A stretch of DNA of 64,000 nucleotides from positions 62,001 to 126,000 of the forward strand of contig NZ_JAOEFX010000006.1 of the NCBI RefSeq assembly GCF_025421775.1. The letters are read 5' to 3'. Positions 27,873-39,925 of the stretch are shown here, piece after piece. Below the pieces are notes generated by a model, which was not told the origin of the DNA, ran no database searches, and saw only the letters and a program-made list of their open reading frames with translations. The stretch's first letter is position 1; every line of letters starts with the position of its first letter. Source of the DNA: Paenarthrobacter aurescens (GTDB taxonomy: Bacteria; Actinomycetota; Actinomycetes; Actinomycetales; Micrococcaceae). A program made the translations under genes and the position numbers.

Positions 27873-27927
27873 GATACCGGGGACTGCACGGCCTTCCCGT
27901 AATTCTTGCCGCGCAGTCCCCGGTATC
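27873..27927. terminator. Long hairpin between formaldehyde dehydrogenase and moeA
   Basis: Perfect 15-bp arms (27873-27887 and 27913-27927) continue after one mismatch into a 4-bp inner stem. No T-tract follows on the minus strand. It may partly terminate or protect the upstream fdhA message, with moeA expressed at a lower level. Confidence 0.6.
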
Positions 27928-27956
27928 CGTTTGGTGCGTACTGGGTTTGGTTCGTA

Positions 27957-29174
27957 CTACGCCTTCACGTAGCCGTTGGGGTTCAGCACGAACTTTGTTG
28001 CCGCTCCGGCGTCGAATTCGGCGTAGCCGCGGGGAGCGTCCTCGAGCGGGATGGCTTGGGCGTTGACGGCCTTGGCGATCTGGACCTTGTCGTGCAGGAT
28101 GGCCATCATCAACTGACGGTTGTACTTCATGACCGGGCATTGGCCAGTGGTGAAGGACAAGGACTTGGCCCAGCCGGTACCAAGGGACAGCGAGAGGGAG
28201 CCGTGCTTGGCGGCGTCGTCGATTCCACCCGGATCGCCGGTGACGTAGAGGCCCGGGATGCCCAGGGATCCGCCGGCGGCGGTGATGTCCATGAGGGAGT
28301 TCAATACCGTGGCGGGAGCCTCGTGCGAGGCATCCTTGCCGTGGCCGCGGGCTTCAAAGCCAACCGCGTCAACGCCACAATCCACTTCCGGAACTCCGAG
28401 GATCTGGGCGATCTGTTCCTTCGGGTCGCCGTTGGACACGTTGACTGTTTCGCAGCCGAAGGAGCGCGCCTGCGCCAGGCGGTCCTCGTTCATGTCGCCC
28501 ACGATCACGACGGCGGCGCCCAGCAACTGTGCGCCCACGGCGGCAGCAAGGCCCACTGGTCCGGCACCCGCAACGTAGACGGTAGAGCCAACGCCGACTC
28601 CGGCGGTGACGGCGCCATGGAAGCCGGTGGGGAAGATGTCCGAGAGCATGGTCAAGTCCATGATCTTCTCCAGTGCCTGGTCGCGGTCCGGGAAGCGCAG
28701 CAGGTTCCAGTCAGCGTAGGGGACCAGCACGAACTCAGCCTGCCCGCCCACCCAGCCTCCCATGTCCACGTACCCGTAGGCGCTGCCTGGGCGGTCAGGG
28801 TTGACGTTGAGGCAGATGCCGGTCTTTTGCTCCTTGCAGTTCCGGCAGCGGCCGCAGGAAATGTTGAACGGAACCGAGACGATGTCGCCCACCTTGATGA
28901 ATTCGACGTCCGGTCCCACCTCCACCACTTCGCCGGTGATTTCGTGGCCGAGGACCAGGTCCTGCGGAGCTGTGGTGCGGCCGCGGACCATGTGCTGGTC
29001 CGAACCGCAGATGTTGGTGGTCACCGTCCGGAGGATCGCGCCATGCGGCACCTTCCGCCCCACGTTTGCCGGGTTGACGCCCGGTCCGTCCTTGAGCTCA
29101 AACGTTGGGTAGTCAGTGTCGATGATTTCGACGACACCGGGTTCCTTGTAGGCGACTGCTCTGTTTCCTGACAT
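27957..29174 (-). CDS. fdhA: Glutathione-independent formaldehyde dehydrogenase
   Basis: A 405-residue zinc alcohol-dehydrogenase-family enzyme that oxidises formaldehyde to formate with tightly bound NAD. The catalytic zinc ligands lie in TTNICGSDQH and GHEITGEV, the structural zinc in CGRCRNCKEQKTGIC, and the NAD loop in VAGAGPVGLAAAV. The extended length and the C-terminus NPNGYVKA fit the Pseudomonas putida FdhA type. ATG 29174 has AGGGAG 5 bases upstream. It would detoxify formaldehyde released by the Rieske demethylase in this island. Confidence 0.93.
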   Translation of the reverse strand: MSGNRAVAYKEPGVVEIIDTDYPTFELKDGPGVNPANVGRKVPHGAILRTVTTNICGSDQHMVRGRTTAPQDLVLGHEITGEVVEVGPDVEFIKVGDIVSVPFNISCGRCRNCKEQKTGICLNVNPDRPGSAYGYVDMGGWVGGQAEFVLVPYADWNLLRFPDRDQALEKIMDLTMLSDIFPTGFHGAVTAGVGVGSTVYVAGAGPVGLAAAVGAQLLGAAVVIVGDMNEDRLAQARSFGCETVNVSNGDPKEQIAQILGVPEVDCGVDAVGFEARGHGKDASHEAPATVLNSLMDITAAGGSLGIPGLYVTGDPGGIDDAAKHGSLSLSLGTGWAKSLSFTTGQCPVMKYNRQLMMAILHDKVQIAKAVNAQAIPLEDAPRGYAEFDAGAATKFVLNPNGYVKA

Positions 29175-29230
29175 GGTCACTCCCTATTCTTTGGCTGTTA
29201 CTGAAAAATGCTGCCCAGTGGACCGAAAAC

Positions 29231-29279
29231 GGTGCTTCGATGAGGAAATACCTCCCCAGGTTTCAGGCACCGAAGCACC
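29231..29279. terminator. Structured intergenic RNA element before fdhA
   Basis: Perfect 9-bp arms (29231-29239 and 29271-29279) enclose 31 bases that contain a second small stem (GAGG/CCTC). On the minus strand the element follows the fdhF-like gene and is followed by GTTTTCGG. It could be a terminator, processing site or cis-regulatory RNA; it matches no riboswitch I know. Confidence 0.5.
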
Positions 29280-29335
29280 TTTCACGGCCCACCGGACGGG
29301 TGGAAAATTAGACGGGTGGAAATCTTGTTCTGGAT

Positions 29336-31654
29336 CTAGGCTTTCTCCAGCCGGATGATCACGGACTTTGAGGTTGGCGTCCCACTGGTATCCGCCACTG
29401 AATCCAGGGGCACCAGCACGTTGGTTTCCGGGTAGTACGCGGCCGCGCAACCCTTCGGCGTCGAATACGACACGATCCGGAAGTTCTCGGCCCTTCTGTC
29501 CGTTCCTTCGAACTCCGAAATCAGGTGGACCATGTCGCCGTCGGAAAATCCCAGCTCGGTGATGTCCTGGGCGTTGACCAGCACCACGCGTCGCCCGCCA
29601 TGGATGCCACGGTAGCGGTCGTCCTTGCCGTAGATGGTGGTGTTGTACTGGTCGTGTGAGCGCAGGGTTTGCAGGACCAACCGGCCGGGTGGGATCTTGA
29701 TGAACTCCAGCTCATTGCCTGTGAAGTGTGCCTTCCCGGACGCGGTGTCGAACTTCCTGGCATCGCGCGGCGGGTGGGGCAGCACAAAGCCGCCAGGATG
29801 CTGGATCCGTGCTTCAAAGTCCTCAAAACCATCGAAGACGGCCTCAATATGCTTCCGGATCAGCGTGTAGTCGTCCCTCATGGCGAGCCACGAAGCCTGG
29901 GGCGTGTTGGGCAGGCGGCTGTGGCCATCGGTGAACAGCCTGTCCGCGAGGTTGCAGACAATCGCTACTTCGGAATGGAGGTGTTCGCTTGCGGGTTTGA
30001 GGCGTCCCCGTGATGCGTGGACGGCGCTCATGGAGTCTTCCACGGTGACCCGCTGGTCTCCGGTGCGCTGGGTGTCCTTCTCGGTGCGTCCGAGGGTGGG
30101 CAGGATCAGCGCCCGGCGCCCGGTGGAAAGATGCGAGTGGTTCAGTTTTGTGGAGATCTGAACGCTCAGCCGGGTGTTGGCCAAGGCTTGCTCGGTGACG
30201 TCTGAATCAGGGGCGGCCCGGACGAAGTTGCCACCCATTCCCATGAAGAAGCGGACTTTTCCGTCCCGCATGGCGCGGATGGCTGCCACGGTGTCATAGC
30301 CGTGCTCACGGGGAGACCGGAACTCGAATTCCTGGTCCAGACGGTCGTGGAAGGTCTCCGGCATCTTTTCGAAGATGCCCATGGTGCGGTCGCCTTGGAC
30401 GTTGGAGTGGCCGCGCACCGGGCAAACGCCGGCGCCGGGCTTGCCGATATTGCCCTGGAGCAGCAGGACGTTGACTACATCGCGGAGGGTGGGAACAGAA
30501 TGCTTGTGTTGGGTCAGTCCCATGGCCCAGCAGACGATGGTGGCGCTGGACGCGAGCATCCGCTCACCTGTCGCATGAATCTGTTCCAGGGTGAGGCCGG
30601 TAGCCTCCACGATGTCATCCCACTCCACCTTTTCCAGGAAACGCAGGTAGTCGTTCAGTCCCACGGTGTGGTTGTTGATGAAGTCGTGGTCCAGGACCGT
30701 TTGCAGCCCCGGGGTGCTTCGTCCGGCAGCTTCGGCTTCAAGAAGGTATTTGCCCAGGCCTTGGAAGAGGGCCTGGTCGCCGCCGGCGCGGATCTGCAGG
30801 AAGTCATCCGTCAGCTGGGTTCCCACCACCATGCCGGCCACGTGCTGTGGGTTTTCAAAGTGCAGAAGCCCTGCTTCGGGAAGGGGATTGACGGACACGA
30901 TGATCGCGCCGTTCTTCTTGGCCTTCTCCAGGGCGCTGAGCATGCGGGGGTGGTTGGTCCCGGGATTCTGTCCCGCGACAAAGATCAGCGATGCCGTTTC
31001 CAGGTCCGTCAGGCTGACTGAACCCTTGCCGATGCCGATGGTTTCCACCAGTGCGGAGCCGGAGGATTCATGGCACATGTTGGAGCAGTCCGGGAGGTTG
31101 TTGGTACCAATTCCCCGTACCAGAAGCTGGTACACGAAGGCCGCTTCGTTGGACGTCCGGCCGGACGTGTAGAAGACCGACTGATCGGGATGTTCCATGC
31201 CCCGCAGCTCCTCGGCCATGAGGTCATAGGCTTCCTCCCAGTCGATTGCCCTGTAGTGGGTTGCGCCTTCATCGAGGAACATCGGGTGCGTGAGCCGCCC
31301 TTGCTGGCCAAGCCAGAAGTCATCGCGGGTCTTGAGGTCAGCGACGGAGTGTTGGGCAAAGAATTCCGGAGTGACACGGCGACGGGTGGCTTCTTCCGCC
31401 ACTGCTTTGGCGCCGTTCTCGCAGAACTCTGCAGCATTGCGCTTTTCGTGTTCCGGCCAGGCACAACCCATGCAGTCGAACCCGTCCAGCTGGTTCACCG
31501 CAAGCAGCGTCTGGACACTCCGCAGGGGCCCCATCTGTTCCAGCGAAATTTTCAAGGCGTTGGCGACAGCCGGGATGCCCACGGCCTTGGTTTTGGGTTT
31601 GGTGACGGTCAGCTTTGACTCGTCGATGTTCTCGCGTGGAGCTTTGGAATGCAT
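29336..31654 (-). CDS. FdhF/YdeP-type formate dehydrogenase-like molybdoenzyme, alpha subunit
   Basis: A 772-residue molybdopterin oxidoreductase, probably oxidising formate to CO2. Cys194 in SNMCHESSG aligns with the Sec/Cys molybdenum ligand of E. coli FdhF. TSGRTSNEAAF and GQNPGTNHPRML are cofactor-binding motifs. The N-terminus has only CMGC (61-64) and Cys78 in place of a full four-cysteine Fe-S motif, typical of the YdeP branch, so the electron path is uncertain. It sits among FdhD, MoeA, FdhA and folate genes, which supports formate as the substrate. No beta or gamma subunit is adjacent. Confidence 0.85.
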   Translation of the reverse strand: MHSKAPRENIDESKLTVTKPKTKAVGIPAVANALKISLEQMGPLRSVQTLLAVNQLDGFDCMGCAWPEHEKRNAAEFCENGAKAVAEEATRRRVTPEFFAQHSVADLKTRDDFWLGQQGRLTHPMFLDEGATHYRAIDWEEAYDLMAEELRGMEHPDQSVFYTSGRTSNEAAFVYQLLVRGIGTNNLPDCSNMCHESSGSALVETIGIGKGSVSLTDLETASLIFVAGQNPGTNHPRMLSALEKAKKNGAIIVSVNPLPEAGLLHFENPQHVAGMVVGTQLTDDFLQIRAGGDQALFQGLGKYLLEAEAAGRSTPGLQTVLDHDFINNHTVGLNDYLRFLEKVEWDDIVEATGLTLEQIHATGERMLASSATIVCWAMGLTQHKHSVPTLRDVVNVLLLQGNIGKPGAGVCPVRGHSNVQGDRTMGIFEKMPETFHDRLDQEFEFRSPREHGYDTVAAIRAMRDGKVRFFMGMGGNFVRAAPDSDVTEQALANTRLSVQISTKLNHSHLSTGRRALILPTLGRTEKDTQRTGDQRVTVEDSMSAVHASRGRLKPASEHLHSEVAIVCNLADRLFTDGHSRLPNTPQASWLAMRDDYTLIRKHIEAVFDGFEDFEARIQHPGGFVLPHPPRDARKFDTASGKAHFTGNELEFIKIPPGRLVLQTLRSHDQYNTTIYGKDDRYRGIHGGRRVVLVNAQDITELGFSDGDMVHLISEFEGTDRRAENFRIVSYSTPKGCAAAYYPETNVLVPLDSVADTSGTPTSKSVIIRLEKA

Positions 31655-31664
31655 GGGAACCCCT

Positions 31665-32567
31665 TCAGATCCGGGAAGTGGAAGCAGTGAGCAGCGTGGT
31701 TCGGGACTGCTGCCGCGCGGCTTCCACGGTGTGCAGCAGCAGGAGAGCAGTGGTCACTGATCCTACGCCGCCCGGGACAGGACTCAACCCGGCCGCAACG
31801 CCGGTGACGCTGGCCTCGTCCACGTCTCCCACCAGGGAACCGTCGGCCAGGACGTTCGTGCCGACGTCGATCACCACCGCCTCCGGCGAGATGTGGCTGC
31901 CCTTCAGCAACCCGGTCCGCCCGGCGGCAACCACCACGACGTCGGCAGGCCGGGTGTAGCGTTCCAGCGGTCCGGATTTGGAATGGCAGACAGTAACGGT
32001 GGCATCCCTGGCGAGGAGGAGCAGGGACAGCGGTTTGCCCACCACGGCGGAACGCCCGACGATGGCCACGTTCCGACCTGCGACCGGGATCTGGAAATGG
32101 TCCAGCAACTCCACCACAGCCTGGGCAGTAGCGGGGGCGAAGGCGGGCTGCCCCACAGCCAAGCGGCCGAGGCTGAGGGGGTTGGCGCCGTCGATGTCCT
32201 TTTCCGGAGCGATGAGGCCCACCAGCCGGTCAGCGCGGACAGCCGCCGGCAGGGGAGTCTGGAGGATGATGCCGTGAACAGTTGGTTCCGCGCTGAGGTC
32301 CGCCAGGACACTGGCCAGAACCTGTTCGGTGGCGTCGTGGCCTAGATCGATGATCCTGCAGCCGATACCTGCACGCCCGGCAGCACGCTCAATGGATCGG
32401 ACATACCAGTGCGTGGATTGATCCTCCGTTGCAACAACAACAGCCAGGACCGGCCGGAGGCCCTCATCGTCCAGGAGGGTGGACTCCTCCTGGGCGCGCT
32501 GCTGGATGAGGGCAGCGAGCGGCTTGCCGGACAGTACTTCGGTGTTCCCGCGTACTTCGGTGCTCAT
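31665..32567 (-). CDS. folD: Methylene-THF dehydrogenase FolD with altered catalytic lysine position
   Basis: A 300-residue NAD(P)-dependent methylenetetrahydrofolate dehydrogenase/cyclohydrolase family protein. VVGKPLSLLLL and SPVPGGVGSVT are family motifs, and GIILQTPLP and EKDIDG preserve Gln and Asp of the active site. In the YVxSKRKA segment the sequence is YVRSIERA, so Ile59 replaces the catalytic lysine (Lys54 in E. coli, Lys56 in human). Human mutants at this lysine lose cyclohydrolase activity. The upstream gene encodes a separate cyclohydrolase-family protein and overlaps by four bases. The protein is therefore probably a dehydrogenase only. Confidence 0.9.
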   Translation of the reverse strand: MSTEVRGNTEVLSGKPLAALIQQRAQEESTLLDDEGLRPVLAVVVATEDQSTHWYVRSIERAAGRAGIGCRIIDLGHDATEQVLASVLADLSAEPTVHGIILQTPLPAAVRADRLVGLIAPEKDIDGANPLSLGRLAVGQPAFAPATAQAVVELLDHFQIPVAGRNVAIVGRSAVVGKPLSLLLLARDATVTVCHSKSGPLERYTRPADVVVVAAGRTGLLKGSHISPEAVVIDVGTNVLADGSLVGDVDEASVTGVAAGLSPVPGGVGSVTTALLLLHTVEAARQQSRTTLLTASTSRI

Positions 32568-33190
32568 GACAGGATCCTTTCGCGGACGCGCTTCACCAGG
32601 GCATCGGCGGCGAGAACCACTTTGTCCTCAATCCCGTCCGTCTGTTCCGCCAGGCGGGAACGGGCTTCGCCGCGTTTGATGGCGACTACGTTGATGTCGA
32701 TGTTGACCCTGGCCGTTGTGGCAGCTGCGCGGGCAGCGTCCGCGGCAGCGGCGACGTCGCTGATGACGTTGGGGTTGGCCACATCAAAAAGTTCGGTGGC
32801 GAGGTCCACCACCTCACCGGCAACTTTGATCAGCTGGGCCGGAGTATGGGCTGCCTGAACCAGTGCTTCCTGGATGGCTGCTGTTTTTACGGTCTTGAGT
32901 TCGTCGGTGTCCGACGGAAGCTTGTAGGAGTCGATCACGGACTGGAAAGCGTGCTCATCGGCGTCCGCGAGACGCAAGGATTCAACGATCAGGTGATCGG
33001 CGGCGCTGGTGATCCGGGTGACCAGTGCGGCATGCTCCTCATATTTGGCGCCGGTGGTGTATCTGGCCACCATGGCAACCAATGCAGCACCCTGTGCTGC
33101 ATGCAGTGCTGCAGCGGCACCGCCACCGGGGGTCGGCTGACGTGACGCCAACCGGGAGAGGTAGTCATTAATGGTTTCTGAGCTGATCAT
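32564..33190 (-). CDS. fchA: Cyclodeaminase/cyclohydrolase family protein (methenyl-THF cyclohydrolase)
   Basis: A 208-residue all-helical protein related to FchA of Methylobacterium and to the formimino-THF cyclodeaminase domain. The conserved N-terminal LASRQPTPGGGAAAALHAA is clear (motif PTPGGGAAAA). It would hydrolyse methenyl-THF to formyl-THF. ATG 33190 has AGGACC upstream. It overlaps folD by four bases, making a dehydrogenase/cyclohydrolase pair between the methylene-THF-producing oxidase and formyl-THF deformylase PurU. Confidence 0.88.
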   Translation of the reverse strand: MISSETINDYLSRLASRQPTPGGGAAAALHAAQGAALVAMVARYTTGAKYEEHAALVTRITSAADHLIVESLRLADADEHAFQSVIDSYKLPSDTDELKTVKTAAIQEALVQAAHTPAQLIKVAGEVVDLATELFDVANPNVISDVAAAADAARAAATTARVNIDINVVAIKRGEARSRLAEQTDGIEDKVVLAADALVKRVRERILS

Positions 33191-33219
33191 GTGTGGTCCT
33201 GGCTGAAGAGGGGAAAGCA

Positions 33220-33263
33220 GCGGCCCGGGCCCGCTCTGTTGCGAGGGGCAGGGTCCGGGCCGC
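33220..33263. terminator. Hairpin between dimethylglycine oxidase and fchA
   Basis: Nine-base arms GCGGCCCGG (33220-33228) and CCGGGCCGC (33255-33263) have a 26-base loop. There is no T-tract. It is probably a processing or stabilising structure in the polycistronic message. Confidence 0.4.
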
Positions 33264-33287
33264 ATGCCTTTGGGGGTTGCGGGTGTC

Positions 33288-36750
<3,463 letters not shown>

Positions 36751-36763
36751 GTCGCCTCCTTAA

Positions 36764-36771
36764 GATATATT
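36764..36771. promoter_or_regulatory. Secondary GATATATT half-site
   Basis: GATATATT lies 23 bp from the matching octamer at 36787-36794 in direct orientation, between purU and the GntR gene. About two helical turns of spacing could allow cooperative binding. Confidence 0.4.
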
Positions 36772-36785
36772 CTTCGGTCCTGAAC

Positions 36786-36796
36786 TGATATATTAG
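36786..36796. promoter_or_regulatory. Candidate GntR operator between purU and gntR
   Basis: TGATATATTAG; its exact reverse complement lies before pdxS at 37613-37623. It is placed between two divergent promoters, 36 bp from the purU start and 75 bp from the gntR start. Confidence 0.65.
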
Positions 36797-36870
36797 AATT
36801 GGGAATCAGCGTATACTGATGGCTGAAGCGGGTCAATAGGTTTTTTGGAGATGAAGAAGGGGAAGGCGCT

Positions 36871-37551
36871 GTGGCTTTTGAAACCTTGGCGGTCAGTACT
36901 GACGCTACGAAGAAGTCCTTGGCCGACGTCGCCTATGAGCGCCTTCGCGATCGACTGTTGATGCTGGAGATCAAACCGGGCGACCTGCTCAATGATGACC
37001 AGCTTGCTAAAGATCTGGAGATCGGGCGCACTCCGGTGCGCGAAGCCCTGAAGAGGCTTGAGCTGGATCGTTTGGTGATCACCTATCCGAGGCGGGGAAC
37101 GTTTGCCACCCGCGTTGAAGTAACCGACCTTGCCTTCATTTCCGAGATTCGAGCCCAGCTGGAACCGCTGGCTGCCGCACGTGCAGCCAGGGTTGCTTCT
37201 GCCGCCACGAAGCAACGCCTGCGTGATGTGATGCGCGCCGTGGAGGACTTTGACGTCAGCGCCGCATCGGTGGTTGAAACATTGCGTCTCGATGCCAGTG
37301 TCCACCAGGGGATCTATGCCGCGGCGGCGAACCCGCACCTTGAAGACATCCTGATTCGCTACGACAACCTGGCGACCCGCATCTGGTGCATGGTCCTGGA
37401 TCGCCTTCCGGATCTGGAGCATCATGTGCGCGAGCACCTGGACCTGTTGAGGGCCGTCATTGATGGCGATGAGGAGAAGGCTGCCGAACTGGCCCGTGTT
37501 CATGTCAGCGGCTTCGAGCATGCTGTGCGCCAGGCTCTTTTCGCGGCCTAG
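36871..37551 (+). CDS. GntR-family regulator with FCD domain
   Basis: A 226-residue regulator. A winged helix at residues 12-78 (LADVAYERLRDRLLML, then LEIGRTPVREALKRLELD) is followed by an all-helical FCD effector domain with conserved His/Asp residues that usually bind a metal and a small acid. The GTG start has GGGGAAGG upstream. It diverges from purU and the dimethylglycine operon. Matching AT-rich palindromes by purU, pdxS and betT are probably its sites. The ligand is unknown; an intermediate of betaine breakdown is plausible. Confidence 0.9.
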   Translation: MAFETLAVSTDATKKSLADVAYERLRDRLLMLEIKPGDLLNDDQLAKDLEIGRTPVREALKRLELDRLVITYPRRGTFATRVEVTDLAFISEIRAQLEPLAAARAARVASAATKQRLRDVMRAVEDFDVSAASVVETLRLDASVHQGIYAAAANPHLEDILIRYDNLATRIWCMVLDRLPDLEHHVREHLDLLRAVIDGDEEKAAELARVHVSGFEHAVRQALFAA

Positions 37552-37612
37552 TTTCCAACGTAAACACCACTGTTGACTCCACGCTTCGGTGATTGCATAC
37601 TGAAGACTCCCA

Positions 37613-37623
37613 CTAATATATCA
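37613..37623. promoter_or_regulatory. Candidate GntR operator before pdxS
   Basis: CTAATATATCA, the exact reverse complement of the site at 36786-36796, lies 90 bp before the pdxS start and 62 bp after the gntR stop. Confidence 0.6.
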
Positions 37624-37712
37624 CCCGGATATCAGGCGGGCGAGGCCTCTAGGCCCCTGCTGCATCCGGGTGCCCGGGATGCAATCACAGCCTTCAGCCC
37701 TTGGAGTATCAC

Positions 37713-38627
37713 GTGCCTACAAGACCCCTTCTTTTTGAACACATACCGTTGACGGGCAGCAGCCGCGTTAAGCGGGGCATGGCGGAGATGCTCAAGGGCG
37801 GCGTCATCATGGACGTCGTTAACGTCGAGCAGGCCCGCATCGCCGAGGACGCCGGTGCCGTCGCTGTCATGGCGCTCGAGCGTGTCCCTGCCGATATCCG
37901 CGCCCAGGGTGGCGTGTCCCGCATGTCCGATCCCGACATGATCGACGCGATCATCGCCGCCGTGTCCATCCCGGTCATGGCTAAGGCCCGCATCGGCCAC
38001 TTCGTCGAAGCCCAGGTCCTGCAGTCCCTCGGTGTTGACTACATCGACGAGTCCGAGGTCCTGACCCCGGCGGACTACATCAACCACATCGACAAGTGGA
38101 ACTTCACCGTCCCCTTCGTTTGTGGTGCCACCAACCTCGGTGAGGCCCTGCGCCGCATCAACGAGGGCGCGGCGATGATCCGTTCCAAGGGCGAAGCCGG
38201 CACCGGCGATGTTTCCAACGCCACCGGGCACATGCGCAAGATCCGTTCCGAGATCGCCAAGCTCGCCGCCCTCCCGGAGGACGAGCTCTACGTTGCGGCC
38301 AAGGAACTGCAGGCCCCGTACGAACTGGTCAAGGAAGTTGCCGCCACCGGCAAGCTCCCCGTGGTCCTGTTCACCGCCGGTGGCATCGCCACCCCGGCTG
38401 ATGCTGCGATGATGATGCAGCTCGGCGCCGATGGTGTGTTCGTTGGCTCGGGCATCTTCAAGTCCGGCAACCCGGCAGAGCGCGCCGCCGCCGTCGTTAA
38501 CGCCACTGCCTACTACGACGATCCTGATGTCATTGCCAAGGTTTCCCGCGGCCTGGGCGAAGCGATGGTCGGCATCAACGTCGACGACATTCCGCAGCCC
38601 CACCGCCTCGCAGAACGCGGCTGGTAA
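37713..38627 (+). CDS. pdxS: Pyridoxal 5'-phosphate synthase subunit PdxS
   Basis: A 304-residue synthase that builds PLP from ribose 5-phosphate, glyceraldehyde 3-phosphate and ammonia. [17 protein letters not shown] and Lys91 in [10 protein letters not shown], the site of the sugar adduct, are visible, as is [22 protein letters not shown] near the C-terminus (core [11 protein letters not shown]). The GTG start at 37713 has GGAG 6 bases upstream; TTG 37701 is less likely. The glutaminase partner pdxT is not adjacent. PLP is needed by serine hydroxymethyltransferase, which would use glycine and methylene-THF from this pathway. Confidence 0.95.
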   Translation: MPTRPLLFEHIPLTGSSRVKRGMAEMLKGGVIMDVVNVEQARIAEDAGAVAVMALERVPADIRAQGGVSRMSDPDMIDAIIAAVSIPVMAKARIGHFVEAQVLQSLGVDYIDESEVLTPADYINHIDKWNFTVPFVCGATNLGEALRRINEGAAMIRSKGEAGTGDVSNATGHMRKIRSEIAKLAALPEDELYVAAKELQAPYELVKEVAATGKLPVVLFTAGGIATPADAAMMMQLGADGVFVGSGIFKSGNPAERAAAVVNATAYYDDPDVIAKVSRGLGEAMVGINVDDIPQPHRLAERGW

Positions 38628-38632
38628 GGCGA

Positions 38633-38857
38633 ATGACGGATCTCAGTCTGGTCAGAACCGTTCACGGCCGTGGCTTGAGGAAGGATTGGGCCCAGCTGAT
38701 CGGCCACACGGTGGAGGTGTGGCTGCTGGATCACCACATTCTCACGGGGGTGGTGGAGCAGGCTGCGGATGATGATTCGGTGCTCTGGATCGCGGCGGAG
38801 GGTCTCTCCACCAGGAAGCTGTTCGACAAGTCGACGGGCTATCAGGTGTGGGCCTGA
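38633..38857 (+). CDS. Small hypothetical protein after pdxS
   Basis: A 74-residue soluble protein starting 5 bases after the pdxS stop, so it is very likely cotranscribed. The middle part (IGHTVEVWLLDHHILTGVVE, residues about 24-43) alternates like a small beta barrel; the C-terminus is KSTGYQVWA. I know no family. The only clue to function is the link to pdxS in the place where pdxT would be expected. Confidence 0.6.
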   Translation: MTDLSLVRTVHGRGLRKDWAQLIGHTVEVWLLDHHILTGVVEQAADDDSVLWIAAEGLSTRKLFDKSTGYQVWA

Positions 38858-38992
38858 GCGGCTCTTAGCCGGACACGTCGGCCCTGTGTGCCGTTGACGA
38901 CGCGCATATTCGTATCGGCCACCCACGAGGACTGTCGATGCCCGGATGCAGGTGTCGTGAATGAAAAAGTGCGGCAGCCACCGATTGGAGTG

Positions 38993-39925
38993 TCACCGAT
39001 CGTCCTCGGGACGGGCCGTGAGGATCCTATGAGCGCTCTCCTGAAGGATGGCGAGCGACTCCTGGATGAGGGGCGATGCAATGCTGCCCCTGCGAACAGC
39101 AGCGACGATGCGGCGCGAAGGCTTCCCTTTGCCACTGATGCGTAGTCGAACCACGTTTTCGGTGCTGTGCAGGGGTGCCAGGCGAGGCAGCAGGCCCACG
39201 CCCAGCCCCGCTCCCACAAGGGCGATTTGGGTTTCCCATTCAACGGCCTCATGGGCAATGCGTGGCGTCACCCCAACTGCCGTGAATGCCGCCGTAAAGA
39301 GGGAGTGGTAGGTGGAACCGGCGGATTCGGTGATCCATGGTTCCGACGCGAGCTCTTCGAGCGTCACTGTTTCCCGCGATGCCAGCGGATGGTCTGAAGG
39401 AATGATCACGTCCAGGGGATCGTCGAGCAGGACGGTCTGTTCGAAGCGGGGATCGTCCTCAACATAGGTGTCGGACTGCATGGCGACAATGACCGCAAGG
39501 TCGATTCGTTCGGCAACCAGCAAGTCGAAGCAGCGCGCCGGATTGGCTTCGAGTACCTGCACCTCCAAGAGGGGGCGTGTAGAGCGCAGGGTTGCGGCCA
39601 GTGGCGCCAGCAGTTGGGCGGCCGCCGTCGAGAATCCGCCGAGGCCAAAACGGGACTGCACCTGGTCGCCGGCCTCCATGGCCGCAGCGCGCAGGCTCTC
39701 CCATTCGGCAATGAGGGTGTCGGATCCTGCCACGAGAAAGCGGCCCGTGGCGGTCAGTCGTACACCCCGGCCGTCCTTGGTCAGAAGCTGCATTCCCAGC
39801 ATCCGCTGCAGCTCCCGCAGCTGCGCGGAGACGGCGGAAGGAGAATAACCAGTGAGCTCCGCGGTTGCGCCAATGGTGCCGCACCGGGCAAACACCCGAA
39901 GTGTGATGAGCCTCGCATCAATCAT
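38993..39925 (-). CDS. LysR-family transcriptional regulator
   Basis: A 310-residue regulator. The N-terminal helix-turn-helix (residues 1-60) reads LITLRVFARCGTIGATAELTGYSPSAVSAQ across its two helices (core TGYSPSAVSAQLRELQ). A LysR substrate domain occupies the rest. ATG 39925 is used; the frame upstream to 40087 crosses the promoter. It diverges from the Rieske monooxygenase genes, the usual arrangement of a LysR activator and its target. The inducer is probably glycine betaine or dimethylglycine (inference). Confidence 0.9.
   Translation of the reverse strand: MIDARLITLRVFARCGTIGATAELTGYSPSAVSAQLRELQRMLGMQLLTKDGRGVRLTATGRFLVAGSDTLIAEWESLRAAAMEAGDQVQSRFGLGGFSTAAAQLLAPLAATLRSTRPLLEVQVLEANPARCFDLLVAERIDLAVIVAMQSDTYVEDDPRFEQTVLLDDPLDVIIPSDHPLASRETVTLEELASEPWITESAGSTYHSLFTAAFTAVGVTPRIAHEAVEWETQIALVGAGLGVGLLPRLAPLHSTENVVRLRISGKGKPSRRIVAAVRRGSIASPLIQESLAILQESAHRILTARPEDDR

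Noticed and set aside
27906..29171. A 421-codon open frame opposite formaldehyde dehydrogenase
   Set aside because: Antisense shadow of a clear gene; Gly/His/Val-rich without motifs.
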